The notes under the pieces: model-generated
Told to the model about the DNA's origin: nothing
Seen by the model: the letters and a program-made list of their open reading frames with translations, nothing else
The model's database searches: none
Translations under genes and position numbers: made by a program
Shown here: one piece after another, positions 46,424-56,976 of the stretch
Layout of the letters: every line of letters begins with the position of its first letter
Position numbering within the stretch: position 1 is the first letter of the stretch
Source of the DNA: Proteus alimentorum
GTDB taxonomy: Bacteria > Pseudomonadota > Gammaproteobacteria > Enterobacterales > Enterobacteriaceae
Reading direction: 5' to 3'
Assembly: GCF_002607735.1 (NCBI RefSeq)
Contig: NZ_NBVR01000024.1
Coordinates: 186,001 to 250,000 of the forward strand
Length of the DNA: 64,000 nt

Positions 46424-46930
46424 ATCTTTGGCTGTACTTGTACTCTCTCCGGCAAGTGCAGCCAACCGTTCTAATCTCTCTCTTAATTTCTTCGGGCTTT
46501 TTTCTGCCAAATATTTCAATGACTGTGCGCTTTCTAAACTTAAGTGACGTCTCTTTGTCGGCTCTTGCTCTTTTAATGATGATATTAAAGATCTTTTTTC
46601 CTGTTTTATTCCCAAAGACGGATTTATTTTGATGTCTATTGAGGATAAGGATGGTAAAATTTCTTGTCTCAATGCGGAAAGTAATGACGGGGTTTCATAA
46701 CGTAATCGCGTTAACCAACTTGCGTTTGCAACTTCAATAATTAAAATGGCATTGCGATAATTTGCGACACGGCACTTATCTCGTAAAGGAACGGGCAAAA
46801 GAGCCATGACGGCGCGATTTAATTTTAGTAAAATTGTTGCACGCTGTTGGATAAGTTGTAATGTACTCTTGTTGGAACCTTCAAGTTCAATGAAGATTTT
46901 TTCCAATGATTGTGGGTAACTATCCCGCAT
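46415..46930 (-). CDS. DciA-like DUF721 protein
   Basis: 171 aa from the ATG at 46930, preceded by GTGGAG; the frame is open to a TTG 12 codons upstream, which I reject because that stretch contains the ribosome site. The segment YRNAILIIEVANASWLTRLR and the following helix LLSALR match the KH-like DUF721 domain of DciA, the ancestral loader of the replicative helicase DnaB. The C-terminal third is basic and Glu/Arg-rich (LRERLERLAALAGE). DciA genes sit near lpxC/secA in other gammaproteobacteria, whereas E. coli uses phage-derived DnaC. It is divergent from secM across 45 bp. Family call is from motif memory. Confidence 0.72.
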   Translation of the reverse strand: MRDSYPQSLEKIFIELEGSNKSTLQLIQQRATILLKLNRAVMALLPVPLRDKCRVANYRNAILIIEVANASWLTRLRYETPSLLSALRQEILPSLSSIDIKINPSLGIKQEKRSLISSLKEQEPTKRRHLSLESAQSLKYLAEKSPKKLRERLERLAALAGESTSTAKDER

Positions 46931-46975
46931 AGATTTTGACTCCACAAAATAAAAATTAATGAGCAACGAAGGTTA

Positions 46976-47503
46976 ATGAGCATTATAAGTTTTTGGCGAC
47001 AGTTTGGCAGGCGATATTTTTGGTCGCACCTGCTTTTAGGGATGGTAGCAGCAGGTATTGGAATACCTTCGCTGTTGTCTGCCCATGCCGAAAATCCACA
47101 GCAAACTGATACCCCTTCATCTCAAAACCGTCAAAGTCAGGCACTTATTGCGTTTGATAACTTATTCTTACGCCAAAGTGTACAGAATCCTGCTTCATCC
47201 TTCACCTTTAATTACTGGCAACAACACGCAGTAAAAAATGTGATTAAACAGCTCTCTTTTGCATTCACCATTAATTCGCCTGAATTGATGGTTAAAGCCA
47301 AAGATGAACCGTTACCTGTTTCTAATGTTGCAGAGGTTATGCTTGATACTCTGTATGCCTTATTAACAGAGACTCCATCATCGGCACTAAGCAACCTTCC
47401 TCTTTCTGGCTATGTTTTAGTACAGAATACAATTTCCTATCATACCGGATTATGGCTTGCACAAATCCGAGGTATTCGCGCAGGGCCTTACCTAACAGCT
47501 TAA
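46976..47503 (+). CDS. secM: SecM, secretion monitor and ribosome-arrest peptide
   Basis: A 175-aa protein (E. coli 170 aa) with a signal sequence (RRYFWSHLLLGMVAAGIGIPS) and the C-terminal arrest motif GIRAGP (166-171). Against the E. coli consensus, W160 is kept, while F150 is Tyr155 and I156 is Leu161. The nascent chain stalls in the ribosome until pulled by the Sec machinery; the stall opens the mRNA hairpin that hides the secA start. It lies 99 nt upstream of secA. Confidence 0.95.
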   Translation: MSIISFWRQFGRRYFWSHLLLGMVAAGIGIPSLLSAHAENPQQTDTPSSQNRQSQALIAFDNLFLRQSVQNPASSFTFNYWQQHAVKNVIKQLSFAFTINSPELMVKAKDEPLPVSNVAEVMLDTLYALLTETPSSALSNLPLSGYVLVQNTISYHTGLWLAQIRGIRAGPYLTA

Positions 47504-47602
47504 TTGAGTCACTTAATCTAATAAGATTATGATTATCTCTGTTTATTGATAAATACAGAGGCTGTTTTCGGCGTTTCACGCCATAAATGAGAATAAAGAT
47601 TT
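47504..47602 (+). promoter_or_regulatory. secM-secA intercistronic region with hairpins
   Basis: Two stems are visible: CTCTGT/ACAGAG (47537-47560) and GGCG/CGCC around TTTCA (47570-47582), just ahead of the secA start. In E. coli a hairpin here sequesters the secA ribosome site unless SecM stalls. No strong Shine-Dalgarno precedes the secA ATG, which fits controlled translation. Confidence 0.55.
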
Positions 47603-50311
47603 ATGTTAGGTAAAATTGTAACCAAAATTTTTGGTAGTCGTAATGATCGTTCAATCCGTCGTATGCGCAAAGTTGTTGTTGAAATTAATAAACTAGAACC
47701 AGAATTTGAAAAGCTGACGGATGATGAGCTAAAAGCGAAAACAAATGAATTTCGTGAGCGTTTAAAAAACGGTGAGAAAGAAGAAGATATTTTACCTGAA
47801 GCATTTGCTACTGTTCGTGAAGCAAGTAAGCGCGTCTTTGGTATGCGTCACTTCGATGTACAGTTAATTGGTGGTATGGTTCTAAATGAGCGTTGTATTG
47901 CAGAGATGCGTACAGGTGAAGGTAAAACATTAACCGCAACATTACCTGCATACTTAAATGCGCTATCAGGTAAAGGGGTTCACGTTGTTACTGTCAATGA
48001 CTATCTGGCACAACGTGACGCCGAAAATAACCGACCTCTGTTTGAATTCTTAGGTTTAAGCGTTGGTATCAACTTGCCAAATATGGCACCACCAGTAAAA
48101 CGCGAAGCTTATAATGCTGATATCACTTATGGTACGAACAATGAGTTCGGTTTCGACTATCTCCGTGACAACATGGCATTTAGTCCCCAAGAGCGTGTTC
48201 AACGTAAATTACACTATGCATTAGTGGATGAGGTTGACTCAATCTTAATCGATGAAGCGCGTACACCTCTGATCATTTCAGGCCCAGCAGAAGACAGTTC
48301 TGAGCTTTATATCCAAATGAATAAAGTGATCCCTCACTTGATCCCTCAAGAAAAAGAAGACTCAGATACTTTCCAAGGTGAAGGTGATTACTCTGTTGAT
48401 GAAAAAACACGTCAAGTGAACATCACTGAACGCGGTCTGGTTAAAATTGAAGGGTTATTAGCAGATGCAGGCATGATGAAAGAAGGGGAGTCTTTATACT
48501 CACCCGCTAATATTATGTTAATGCACCATGTGACAGCAGCATTACGTGCTCACGCACTGTTTACCAAAGACGTTGACTACATTGTTAAAGATGGCGAAGT
48601 TATCATTGTTGACGAACATACTGGTCGTACAATGCAAGGTCGTCGTTGGTCTGATGGTTTACACCAAGCGGTTGAAGCAAAAGAAGGTGTGAAGATCCAA
48701 AATGAGAACCAGACATTAGCATCAATCACATTCCAAAACTATTTCCGTTTATACGAAAAATTAGCGGGGATGACCGGTACTGCAGATACTGAAGCGTTCG
48801 AGTTTAACTCTATTTATCGATTAGAAACAATTGTTATCCCAACGAACCGCCCAATGGTACGTAAAGATCTCCCTGACTTAGTCTATATGAATGAGCAAGG
48901 TAAATTTGCAGCTATTATTGAAGATATTCGTGAACGAACTCAAAATGGCCAGCCTGTTCTTGTCGGTACCATTTCAATTGAAAAATCAGAAGAAATTTCT
49001 AAAGCATTGACTAAAGCGAATGTTCACCATAACGTGCTGAATGCGAAATTCCACGCCATGGAAGCGGACATTATTGCTAACGCAGGTTTACCTTCAGCGG
49101 TAACAATCGCAACTAACATGGCGGGTCGTGGTACCGATATCGTGTTAGGGGGTAGCTGGCAAACTGAAGTGGCTAAACTTGAAGAGCCAACTGAAGAGCA
49201 AATCGAAGAAATCAAAGCTAAATGGAAAGAGCGTCATGATGCAGTATTAGCATCAGGTGGTTTACATATCATTGGTACTGAGCGTCATGAATCTCGTCGT
49301 ATTGATAACCAGTTACGTGGTCGTGCGGGTCGTCAAGGGGATGAAGGTTCTTCTCGTTTCTATTTGTCTATGGAAGACTCCTTAATGCGTATTTTTGCTT
49401 CAGACAAAGTGTCTGGCATGATGCGTAAATTAGGCATGAATGAAACCGAAGCGATTGAGCACCCTTGGGTAACTAAAGCAATTGCAAACGCACAACGTAA
49501 AGTAGAAAACCGCAACTTTGATATTCGTAAGCAATTGCTTGAATATGATGATGTGGCAAATGACCAGCGTCGTGCAATTTATACTCAGCGTAATGAATTA
49601 CTGGATGTAGCAGACGTAAGCGAAACTATCGATAGCATTCGTCAAGACGTCTTCACTTCAATGATTGATAACTATATTCCACCTCAATCACTAGAAGAAA
49701 TGTGGGATATCGAAGGTTTAACGGCATGTCTACAAAAAGACTTTGATTTAAATTTACCAATCAAAGAGTGGTTAGATAAAGAGCCAGAATTACACGAAGA
49801 AACATTACGTGAGCGTATTTTAGAAAAATCTATCGAAGTTTATAAAGCAAAAGAAGAAATCGTTAGTGCTGAAATGATGCGTAACTTCGAAAAAGGCGTG
49901 ATGTTGCAAACGCTGGATTCACTGTGGAAAGAGCACTTGGCAGCAATGGATTATTTACGTCAAGGTATCCACTTACGTGGTTATGCACAAAAAGATCCAA
50001 AACAAGAGTACAAACGTGAATCGTTCGCTATGTTTGCTAACATGTTGGAATCACTGAAATATGAAGTGATCAGCACACTAAGCAAAGTACAAGTGCGTTT
50101 ACCTGAAGAAGTTGAAGAGTTAGAGCGTCGTCGTCGTGAAGAAGCTGAGCGTTTAGCTAAACAACAACAATTAAGCCATGAAGTGACAAAAGAATCTCAA
50201 ATGTCAGCAGTAGATGGTCAAGTTGCCGCAGGTAAAAAAGTCGGTCGTAATGAACCATGCCCTTGTGGATCAGGTAAGAAATTTAAGCATTGTCATGGTC
50301 AGTTAGGTTAG
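47603..50311 (+). CDS. secA: SecA, preprotein translocase ATPase
   Basis: A 902-aa motor (E. coli 901 aa) that drives proteins through SecYEG. Walker [16 protein letters not shown]-like [15 protein letters not shown], the preprotein-binding domain, the second helicase domain ([24 protein letters not shown]) and a C-terminal zinc site with C886, C888, C897 and H898 that binds SecB. It is controlled by SecM upstream. Confidence 0.98.
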   Translation: MLGKIVTKIFGSRNDRSIRRMRKVVVEINKLEPEFEKLTDDELKAKTNEFRERLKNGEKEEDILPEAFATVREASKRVFGMRHFDVQLIGGMVLNERCIAEMRTGEGKTLTATLPAYLNALSGKGVHVVTVNDYLAQRDAENNRPLFEFLGLSVGINLPNMAPPVKREAYNADITYGTNNEFGFDYLRDNMAFSPQERVQRKLHYALVDEVDSILIDEARTPLIISGPAEDSSELYIQMNKVIPHLIPQEKEDSDTFQGEGDYSVDEKTRQVNITERGLVKIEGLLADAGMMKEGESLYSPANIMLMHHVTAALRAHALFTKDVDYIVKDGEVIIVDEHTGRTMQGRRWSDGLHQAVEAKEGVKIQNENQTLASITFQNYFRLYEKLAGMTGTADTEAFEFNSIYRLETIVIPTNRPMVRKDLPDLVYMNEQGKFAAIIEDIRERTQNGQPVLVGTISIEKSEEISKALTKANVHHNVLNAKFHAMEADIIANAGLPSAVTIATNMAGRGTDIVLGGSWQTEVAKLEEPTEEQIEEIKAKWKERHDAVLASGGLHIIGTERHESRRIDNQLRGRAGRQGDEGSSRFYLSMEDSLMRIFASDKVSGMMRKLGMNETEAIEHPWVTKAIANAQRKVENRNFDIRKQLLEYDDVANDQRRAIYTQRNELLDVADVSETIDSIRQDVFTSMIDNYIPPQSLEEMWDIEGLTACLQKDFDLNLPIKEWLDKEPELHEETLRERILEKSIEVYKAKEEIVSAEMMRNFEKGVMLQTLDSLWKEHLAAMDYLRQGIHLRGYAQKDPKQEYKRESFAMFANMLESLKYEVISTLSKVQVRLPEEVEELERRRREEAERLAKQQQLSHEVTKESQMSAVDGQVAAGKKVGRNEPCPCGSGKKFKHCHGQLG

Positions 50312-50355
50312 TTATTGATTTTATATGATGATAAGCCTGTAACACATTGATTAAA

Positions 50356-50390
50356 ACAAGACCCACTTAGTGATAAGTGGGTCTTGTTTA
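50356..50390 (+). terminator. Terminator of secA
   Basis: ACAAGACCCACTT/AAGTGGGTCTTGT stem with a 6-nt loop and a short T-run, 44 nt after the secA stop. In E. coli mutT is near here; in this window hpmBA and tnaCAB intervene. Confidence 0.8.
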
Positions 50391-50447
50391 TTGGCTCTGA
50401 CCCGTCCTAAATCAGGTTGACACTTTTCCATATTGAAATTGATACAT

Positions 50448-50481
50448 AAAAAACCCGCTTATTGTGATAACAAGCGGGTTT
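50448..50481 (-). terminator. Terminator of hpmBA
   Basis: On the minus strand, AAACCCGCTT and AAGCGGGTTT arms are followed by TTT, 42 nt after the hpmA stop. Confidence 0.85.
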
Positions 50482-50523
50482 GGTTTACAAAAGAATAGGC
50501 ATTACTCTTTTATAGGGTGTCTA

Positions 50524-53500
50524 TTATTTTTCAGAAATAGACGATTTTGTGTTTACAGTTTCATTCACTTTAACGGGTGATTTTAATGATAAGTCACCAC
50601 CTGCAAGTTGTTTCACTAAATCAACAGCAGATGATTTCAGATCAAGATCTGCACCTGCTTCATATTGATGACCTTCAATATTGTTTAATTGAACGTTACT
50701 ACCACCTAAATCAACCTGACCTTGTTCGCTTTTAATTTCAGCACCTGTAAGTTTAGTTGTGCCACTTACATTTAATGAAATATCATTTTTGCTTGTTAAG
50801 GTTGTTGTCTGATTAACAGCATCATTATCAATATGAGAAACTTTAATATCTGCATTCGCCGTATGGCCTTCAGCACCTGTTACGATATTTTTGATACCAT
50901 TACCTACTGTGCCAACACCTTTATCAATTTTGGCTTTCGTTTCGCCACTGATACCGGTTTTATCTGCGATAGTTGAAGAGAGTGAATTGTATTTATCAGA
51001 GATAACATCAGTTGCAGATTTAATACCTGAATCAATAGTTTCTTTGATTGTATTTTCTAATAATGATCCACCTGCTTTAGCTGTTTTATCAACTTGGCTC
51101 GATTTAGGATCATTGTTGTGGTTGTAACCGATATTTACATCAACATTAACGTGACGATCGCTGTCTTTTTGGCTAGTGATTGTAAAGTCACCCCCTACAT
51201 TACCCGTCACACTATCCGCAGAAATATTTGCACCAGAAAGAGCGAGATTTTTGTCGCTATTTACCGTTAATGTGCCTGTTTCTATTGATGCATTTTGGTG
51301 TGTAGATTTTTGTTGATCTTCAACGTTTACTAAAACTTTGCCACCAATATTATGGATAGAAGTTGCTGGATTTTCTTCTGTCACTTCTTTTGGCGTCGTA
51401 TTCGTTTGTTTGCCATTTAAAGAGATATCAGTTCCCCAATTATTTTTGTAATCAGTGGATTGTGCTGATGTCAGCGTGATATCACCAGATTGAGAGGTTA
51501 ATTGTGTATCTTTGCTATTAACTTTAGTCCCTTGAAGATTAATAGAGCTACCGTTAACGGTTAAATTACCTTGGTTAGCAATAGTTCCACCTTCACGAGA
51601 GACTGTTTTTTCATCTTGCTTACCAATAGCAAATTCAGCGCCACCTAACCCATTAACAGAAGATGATTTATCTCCTGTTTTTTGACCAAAGCCCGCTTGT
51701 AATCCACCAGATAAGTTCTTACCTGTTTCAGTACGTTGAGATTCTGTTGCTTGGAAATCAACTTTGTTAGTTGCCGTCAGAGCAACATCATTTTCGCTGG
51801 TTAAATGAGTACCTTGTAAAGTCAGATTATGGCCTGAATTTAACTCAATACCTTGAGAGCCATTCACTGAACCTGCTTTTGCTGTTGTTTGATCTTTTTG
51901 ATGATTAGCGCCACCTGCGTTAAAACCGCCACCGTAATCTTTACTGTCTGGTGTTGTACCGACTTTCAGGTTTGCACTGCCATTCACGTTATGTTGGCTT
52001 TCAGAATGAGTATCTGTTGCTTGTGCAAGTGTTAAATCACCGCCAGCATTAATGACCATTTTCCCATCTTGAGCATCAAATTTAGCGCCTTCATAATGTG
52101 CGTCTTCACGTACATTAATATTGATATTACCCGTTGAATTAAACTGGCTACCATCAGCTTTCGTTGTGGTTAAGTTTGTGTCAGTAGTTTTACCTTCACC
52201 TTTAATGGCAACAGTAATATCACTACCTGTTTTCGTGCTGACACCAACTTGACCCCCCCCCGTTGTTTCATGGAAGGACTCTTGGTGTTGATTTTGCGCC
52301 GCTTCACTGGTGTGAGAGTTAGCAGTTAGAGCAATATCACCTTGGGTAGATTGATAATGAGTACCTTGGTCACGTAAGTTGTTATTACTATCAGAATTGA
52401 TTTTACTCGCAGTAATTGATGTTGAAACTGCTTGGCTATCGCTTTGTGATTTCTGACTACCGCCTCCTTTAATACCAACTTCAACACCGACATTAGGTGC
52501 TTCTAAATTACTTAAGTTAGCAAGATTGCTAATAGCATCTTTAAAGGTAACTTTCTTATCCATATCGGTATTGTTACCCGGTTTTGTGGTATCAATTCCG
52601 TCTTCTACTGCTTTTTTAATCGGTTTAGTCACACCGCTATAATCAAGATTAACACCCACATCGACACCGATATTTAAGGTATCTGTTTTCGATGTTGCAC
52701 TGTCATTTGCAGCAAGGTGATTGATATTTTCACCTGATTCTTTATACGCACCATCAACTTTGTGTGATGCACCTTGATGCGTCACATCATTGTTTGCAGT
52801 CATGGTTAAATCACCTGCAACTTGAGTTTCGCTACCTTTATTTTTGGTGATCTCAGTTGTTGTATGCTGTTTGTCATATTGGAAATCAGCTTTACTACCG
52901 ATTTTATCAACTCCACCGGTATAGCTAAAACCACCTGAGATGGTTCTATCTGTACTGTCTGTTTCTTTTTTGTTTTCTGTTGCAACAAAAGCAATATTGT
53001 CACCAGAAACAGTGGCATTACCCGCAGTTGTTTTTAAATCAGAACCTGCAAAAGTGACATCTTTATCCGCTTGAACTTTAACACTGCCACCACTAATAGT
53101 AGATCCGACTTGTTCAGTTTCAGTGCTATTGTTTTTATTGGAGGTATGCGTGATATGAAAACCTGCGCTATATTGCTTGTCTTCGACTTCTTTAGCATGA
53201 CCCGTGATCTCTAATGATGTTTTTTCATCATTGATTTTTGTGGTTTGCTGTGCAGATTTAACGTTGATGTCACCTAACGATTTAATACCTAACTCATCAG
53301 CACTTTTAATTAAGCTACCAATGACGTTAACATCTTTGCCACTGACTACAGTTAACTCTGCATCAGAAACTAATTCACTACCCGTTGAATGCTGTTGGTT
53401 AGTTTCATTCTTGTGAGAATTTTTAGTGATGTTAAATGCTGTACCTGTACGTTCATCTGTTTTTGTAATGGTTTCGCTAATCGCATTATCAATAACAACA

Positions 53501-55257
53501 TCACCTTGAGTCGTTTTAACAAAGGCACCTTGATTGCCTTTTACTTGACTACCTGTGACTTTGACACTGTTATCTGCTGCAAGTAACAGTTGTCCGTCAG
53601 CCGTTAATTGTGTTGAATGGCTGACTTCTTGTTTGTTGTTATTATTCTTATTATTACCGCCACCGATACCCCCCCAAACAACATGATTGTTGGTTACTGT
53701 TTTATCATTATTGGTATTTTGAACATTAAGATTGATGTTCTCTTTGGCATTAACAACAACATTCTCATTAGAATGTAATTTTGCACCTTGAGCGGTAACT
53801 GAGCCTTCAGCATTTAAGCCGAGCGTTTTACCTGCGGTCAGTTCACTCGCTTTTAAGGTTTCTGTTTGATGGCTATTGCTCCAGCTACCTGTTTCTAAAC
53901 GAGAAGTATGGTTGCGTTTATAGCCGTTTTCACTGCGATTTTCTTTTTCAACTAATCCATTGATATTAATATCTTTATTGGCATTGATGGCCAGTGTGTT
54001 ACCAGCATTAACTTTGGCGCCTTCAAGTGTTACATCACCTTTAGTTGCCGTTAATGTTGCACTGTTTTTAGCATCAATATGGCTACCAACTTGCTGTACT
54101 AGCTCTTTTTCTTTAGTGACATCATATTGCCAAGAATAGAACCAACGATTGTCAGTATCTGTGTCTTTTTGTTGTAACTGTTTACCATCAACAGTTAAAT
54201 GAGCCCCTTGTAATAAAATATCATCCCCCATTAAATCAGAGGCTTTGATTTGGTTTTTATTACCAGCGACTAAAGTGATGTTTTTACCTTTTAACTCTGT
54301 TTTTGTCAGAGTCTGGCTTGAACCACTGTTATTAACAGCAATACCTCCACGGTAATTTTGATAATTTTCACTACCCTCTTTGTCGTAACTGTCGTAACGA
54401 ACTTGGCTATCCGTTTGAATATTGTCCGCGCTGACACTTAATTCGTTATCAGCAACAAATTTACCTGTTAATTTAACACCACTCCCTTCTGCGGTATTAA
54501 TGATGCGGATACGACCAGATTGCATACTTCCAAAGAAATAACTATCTAAGGCAGACGCGGGTTTTTGCGATGAAAGAATATCAAAGCGTTGAGAGAAGGT
54601 ATTTTGACCCGTTAATGCAGAAATCTCTGCCGCTGTTATTTTACCTCGGCTATCAATGCGAGGTGCAATTAAATCTAAAAGACTGGGTGCATGTAATCCA
54701 TTTTTACCAATAGAAAGTAAATTCGTATTATTAAGCGTGCTGTAACCTTTTAACTCACCATTTTCAAACAGTGGATTACCTACAACCAACGAAGATCGGC
54801 TGGTATTGATAAAACCGCATCCATCACAAGTAATACCATTTGGGTTAGAAAGCACATATTCCGCAGCGATACCAAAAACTTCTTGCTGACCTAATAAGAA
54901 CGAAGGGTTACGACTAACAACTTCATTTAAAATTAAAGAAGCGGCTTGTCCATTTAAGTTACTGTTGGCATTTAGCTGTCCAACAAGCTGTGATTGTCCT
55001 GCCTCTAAAGCGTTGTTAAAAACAGCCCCTGGTTTACCTACATTAAAATCTTGATATTGGTTATGAGAGATACCTTCGTTATTGGGTGTAACGATATTAA
55101 TGACTTGAGTGCCACCATTCACTGATGAAACATTCGGTCCTTGATTGCCCGCATCAGGAACAATACCGCCAGCATATGCATTTAGTGATACAAAAATAAT
55201 CGCTAAAGATGCAGCAAGCCTACCCGAAGGAGAGAGCTTGAAGTTTTTTGATTTCAT
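50524..55257 (-). CDS. hpmA: HpmA, secreted calcium-independent haemolysin (TpsA)
   Basis: A 1577-aa exoprotein, the exact length of Proteus HpmA. The signal peptide ends at AYA-G (residues 29/30). The TPS secretion domain (about 30-270) has NPNGI (138-142) and a CxxC pair (C144, C147). Long filamentous-haemagglutinin-like repeats rich in Gly, Asn, Thr, Ser and Asp follow to the C-terminus. It is exported and activated by HpmB and lyses host cells. The frame includes a run of nine C on the plus strand (G9 on the coding strand, 52253-52261) in a TGGGQ stretch, and a C7 run (53669-53675). It lies 33 nt after hpmB. Confidence 0.95.
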   Translation of the reverse strand: MKSKNFKLSPSGRLAASLAIIFVSLNAYAGGIVPDAGNQGPNVSSVNGGTQVINIVTPNNEGISHNQYQDFNVGKPGAVFNNALEAGQSQLVGQLNANSNLNGQAASLILNEVVSRNPSFLLGQQEVFGIAAEYVLSNPNGITCDGCGFINTSRSSLVVGNPLFENGELKGYSTLNNTNLLSIGKNGLHAPSLLDLIAPRIDSRGKITAAEISALTGQNTFSQRFDILSSQKPASALDSYFFGSMQSGRIRIINTAEGSGVKLTGKFVADNELSVSADNIQTDSQVRYDSYDKEGSENYQNYRGGIAVNNSGSSQTLTKTELKGKNITLVAGNKNQIKASDLMGDDILLQGAHLTVDGKQLQQKDTDTDNRWFYSWQYDVTKEKELVQQVGSHIDAKNSATLTATKGDVTLEGAKVNAGNTLAINANKDININGLVEKENRSENGYKRNHTSRLETGSWSNSHQTETLKASELTAGKTLGLNAEGSVTAQGAKLHSNENVVVNAKENINLNVQNTNNDKTVTNNHVVWGGIGGGNNKNNNNKQEVSHSTQLTADGQLLLAADNSVKVTGSQVKGNQGAFVKTTQGDVVIDNAISETITKTDERTGTAFNITKNSHKNETNQQHSTGSELVSDAELTVVSGKDVNVIGSLIKSADELGIKSLGDINVKSAQQTTKINDEKTSLEITGHAKEVEDKQYSAGFHITHTSNKNNSTETEQVGSTISGGSVKVQADKDVTFAGSDLKTTAGNATVSGDNIAFVATENKKETDSTDRTISGGFSYTGGVDKIGSKADFQYDKQHTTTEITKNKGSETQVAGDLTMTANNDVTHQGASHKVDGAYKESGENINHLAANDSATSKTDTLNIGVDVGVNLDYSGVTKPIKKAVEDGIDTTKPGNNTDMDKKVTFKDAISNLANLSNLEAPNVGVEVGIKGGGSQKSQSDSQAVSTSITASKINSDSNNNLRDQGTHYQSTQGDIALTANSHTSEAAQNQHQESFHETTGGGQVGVSTKTGSDITVAIKGEGKTTDTNLTTTKADGSQFNSTGNININVREDAHYEGAKFDAQDGKMVINAGGDLTLAQATDTHSESQHNVNGSANLKVGTTPDSKDYGGGFNAGGANHQKDQTTAKAGSVNGSQGIELNSGHNLTLQGTHLTSENDVALTATNKVDFQATESQRTETGKNLSGGLQAGFGQKTGDKSSSVNGLGGAEFAIGKQDEKTVSREGGTIANQGNLTVNGSSINLQGTKVNSKDTQLTSQSGDITLTSAQSTDYKNNWGTDISLNGKQTNTTPKEVTEENPATSIHNIGGKVLVNVEDQQKSTHQNASIETGTLTVNSDKNLALSGANISADSVTGNVGGDFTITSQKDSDRHVNVDVNIGYNHNNDPKSSQVDKTAKAGGSLLENTIKETIDSGIKSATDVISDKYNSLSSTIADKTGISGETKAKIDKGVGTVGNGIKNIVTGAEGHTANADIKVSHIDNDAVNQTTTLTSKNDISLNVSGTTKLTGAEIKSEQGQVDLGGSNVQLNNIEGHQYEAGADLDLKSSAVDLVKQLAGGDLSLKSPVKVNETVNTKSSISEK

Positions 55258-55290
55258 AGAGTTTTCTCCGTTTATTGCTATGAGTGTGAA

Positions 55291-56976
55291 TCAAAATAAA
55301 TATGAAAATCTAACTAACACTTGAGTAGGGTCTTTGGTTTTATTGGAATTCGTTTGGTTGTAAAGCAAATGCCCCTTGGCGACTTCAATATCGAACTGTG
55401 CTTTTTGATATTGGAGGTTTAAGCCCGAACTTAGCCCATAGCCACTACGCCATCCTTCATAGTTGCCATGTTGTTGAACGCGGCCAGCATCAAGACCAAT
55501 TCGAGGGGTGATTGAAAATGTGTTTATCCGATAAGGATAAGAAAGGGTATTGCGCAAATAGCCGCCGTTATCGCCAGAAAGTGTGCTTTGATCAAAACCA
55601 CGGATCGCGTTTTTATCCGTTAAACTCAGCCATTCCACACCCGGTAAGGTGTCAGGGCTATATTGACCAAAGAAGGCGCTATTGAATAAAAATGTAGAAT
55701 CCGATATAGCAAAACGATGTTGCCAATTGGCAAAAAGCTTAACTTTTGTAAAGCGATAGTCATTACCATTGCCATTAGCAACACGAGGTGAGCCGTCAGC
55801 ACCAAACCAACCAATGGCTTTCTCAGCACTTAAATTAACGTTGATGACACCACTTGGAACAATATGTAAATGGTTGATGCCTAACTCTACCGTTGTAAGT
55901 GCAGGGCTACTTAGATCAAGGCGGATTTGGCTAAAATAGTTACGTATCCGTTTATGTGTTACCTGAATATTTAAGGTATCAATTTGTTTTTGACTACGAT
56001 AAAAAGCGTAATCGGCCCTTAAACCAACTTGTGTGGTATCACCGGATAAACGTACAGTACGTGTTTGTAATGCTTGATGAAACTCATACTCGGAATAGCT
56101 ACCAAAAGTGCTGAATGTCAATGCACCATAAGGTAAAGAATAGAGTAGGGTGTAAGCACGGTTAAAACGTGTATTGGGGTTATCAGTGGTCATGCTGGCA
56201 TTTAAGCTAACAAAATCAGATAACCCTAATGGGCTGTCTAAGCTTGCATTCGTTCGAACTAACCAGCGTCCTGAGTTTTTTTGCCCATAATTATCACTTG
56301 AAATATTTAGATGCCACGGCGCTTGTCGTTGATTGGTGAGCTGAATAATGGAGCCACCTAATTGTGTACCAGGCAATATATCTAGTTTAACTTTATTCGA
56401 TTGTAAGCGGTTTGCTTGATCCAACCCCTGATCCAATTTTGAAAGTTTAAGAGGCTCTCCTTCAACATGAGGGAAAAGTAACGCGGTGTTAACGCCTCGA
56501 TCGCCACCCTCAATTTTTTCAATAAAACCTTCAATAACATACAACCCAAGTTGTTGCTCTTGATTCGGACGTAAAAATTGAACTCTGGCCGTGATATAAC
56601 CCTGTTGAAGGTAGCGCTGAGTTAACTCTTTGACTAAACGGTTAATGTCAGCACTTTTGATACATTGCTCTGGTAATGGTGTTAAGGAGTCAAGATCTTT
56701 TTCATTAAGTAAAGTAATTCCTTGAACATAAACCCCATTAATAGGCAAACAATGTTCTGATTCAGTAATAAGTGTGGGAGTTGATGAAACCGCTAATGCA
56801 TTTTCTTGAAGTTGTTGATAGCGATTTTGTTCAATAAGCTGATTTATTTCACGTTGACTATCTTGTAATGCACGCCGCGATTCTCCCATCGAGCCTACAT
56901 AACCGGCGTCATTTGCTGTTAATCCACTGGTTGAAAATCCACTTAATAGTGTTAATAAAATAACTTTTTTTCTCAT
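55291..56976 (-). CDS. hpmB: HpmB, TpsB transporter and activator of HpmA
   Basis: A 561-aa outer-membrane protein, the exact length of Proteus HpmB. A signal peptide is followed by a plug helix region (RRALQDSQREINQLIEQNRYQ), two POTRA domains (about 70-220, with PINGVYVQGITLLNEKDL) and a 16-stranded barrel ending in FSYLF. The barrel-loop motif NAIRGFDQSTL matches the VRGY/F motif of the Omp85 family. It secretes and activates HpmA. It is first in the hpmBA operon. Confidence 0.95.
   Translation of the reverse strand: MRKKVILLTLLSGFSTSGLTANDAGYVGSMGESRRALQDSQREINQLIEQNRYQQLQENALAVSSTPTLITESEHCLPINGVYVQGITLLNEKDLDSLTPLPEQCIKSADINRLVKELTQRYLQQGYITARVQFLRPNQEQQLGLYVIEGFIEKIEGGDRGVNTALLFPHVEGEPLKLSKLDQGLDQANRLQSNKVKLDILPGTQLGGSIIQLTNQRQAPWHLNISSDNYGQKNSGRWLVRTNASLDSPLGLSDFVSLNASMTTDNPNTRFNRAYTLLYSLPYGALTFSTFGSYSEYEFHQALQTRTVRLSGDTTQVGLRADYAFYRSQKQIDTLNIQVTHKRIRNYFSQIRLDLSSPALTTVELGINHLHIVPSGVINVNLSAEKAIGWFGADGSPRVANGNGNDYRFTKVKLFANWQHRFAISDSTFLFNSAFFGQYSPDTLPGVEWLSLTDKNAIRGFDQSTLSGDNGGYLRNTLSYPYRINTFSITPRIGLDAGRVQQHGNYEGWRSGYGLSSGLNLQYQKAQFDIEVAKGHLLYNQTNSNKTKDPTQVLVRFSYLF

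Noticed and set aside
50524-55257. HpmA as a contact-dependent inhibition (CdiA) toxin
   Set aside because: The length equals HpmA, there is no VENN-type motif, no C-terminal toxin module and no small immunity gene downstream.
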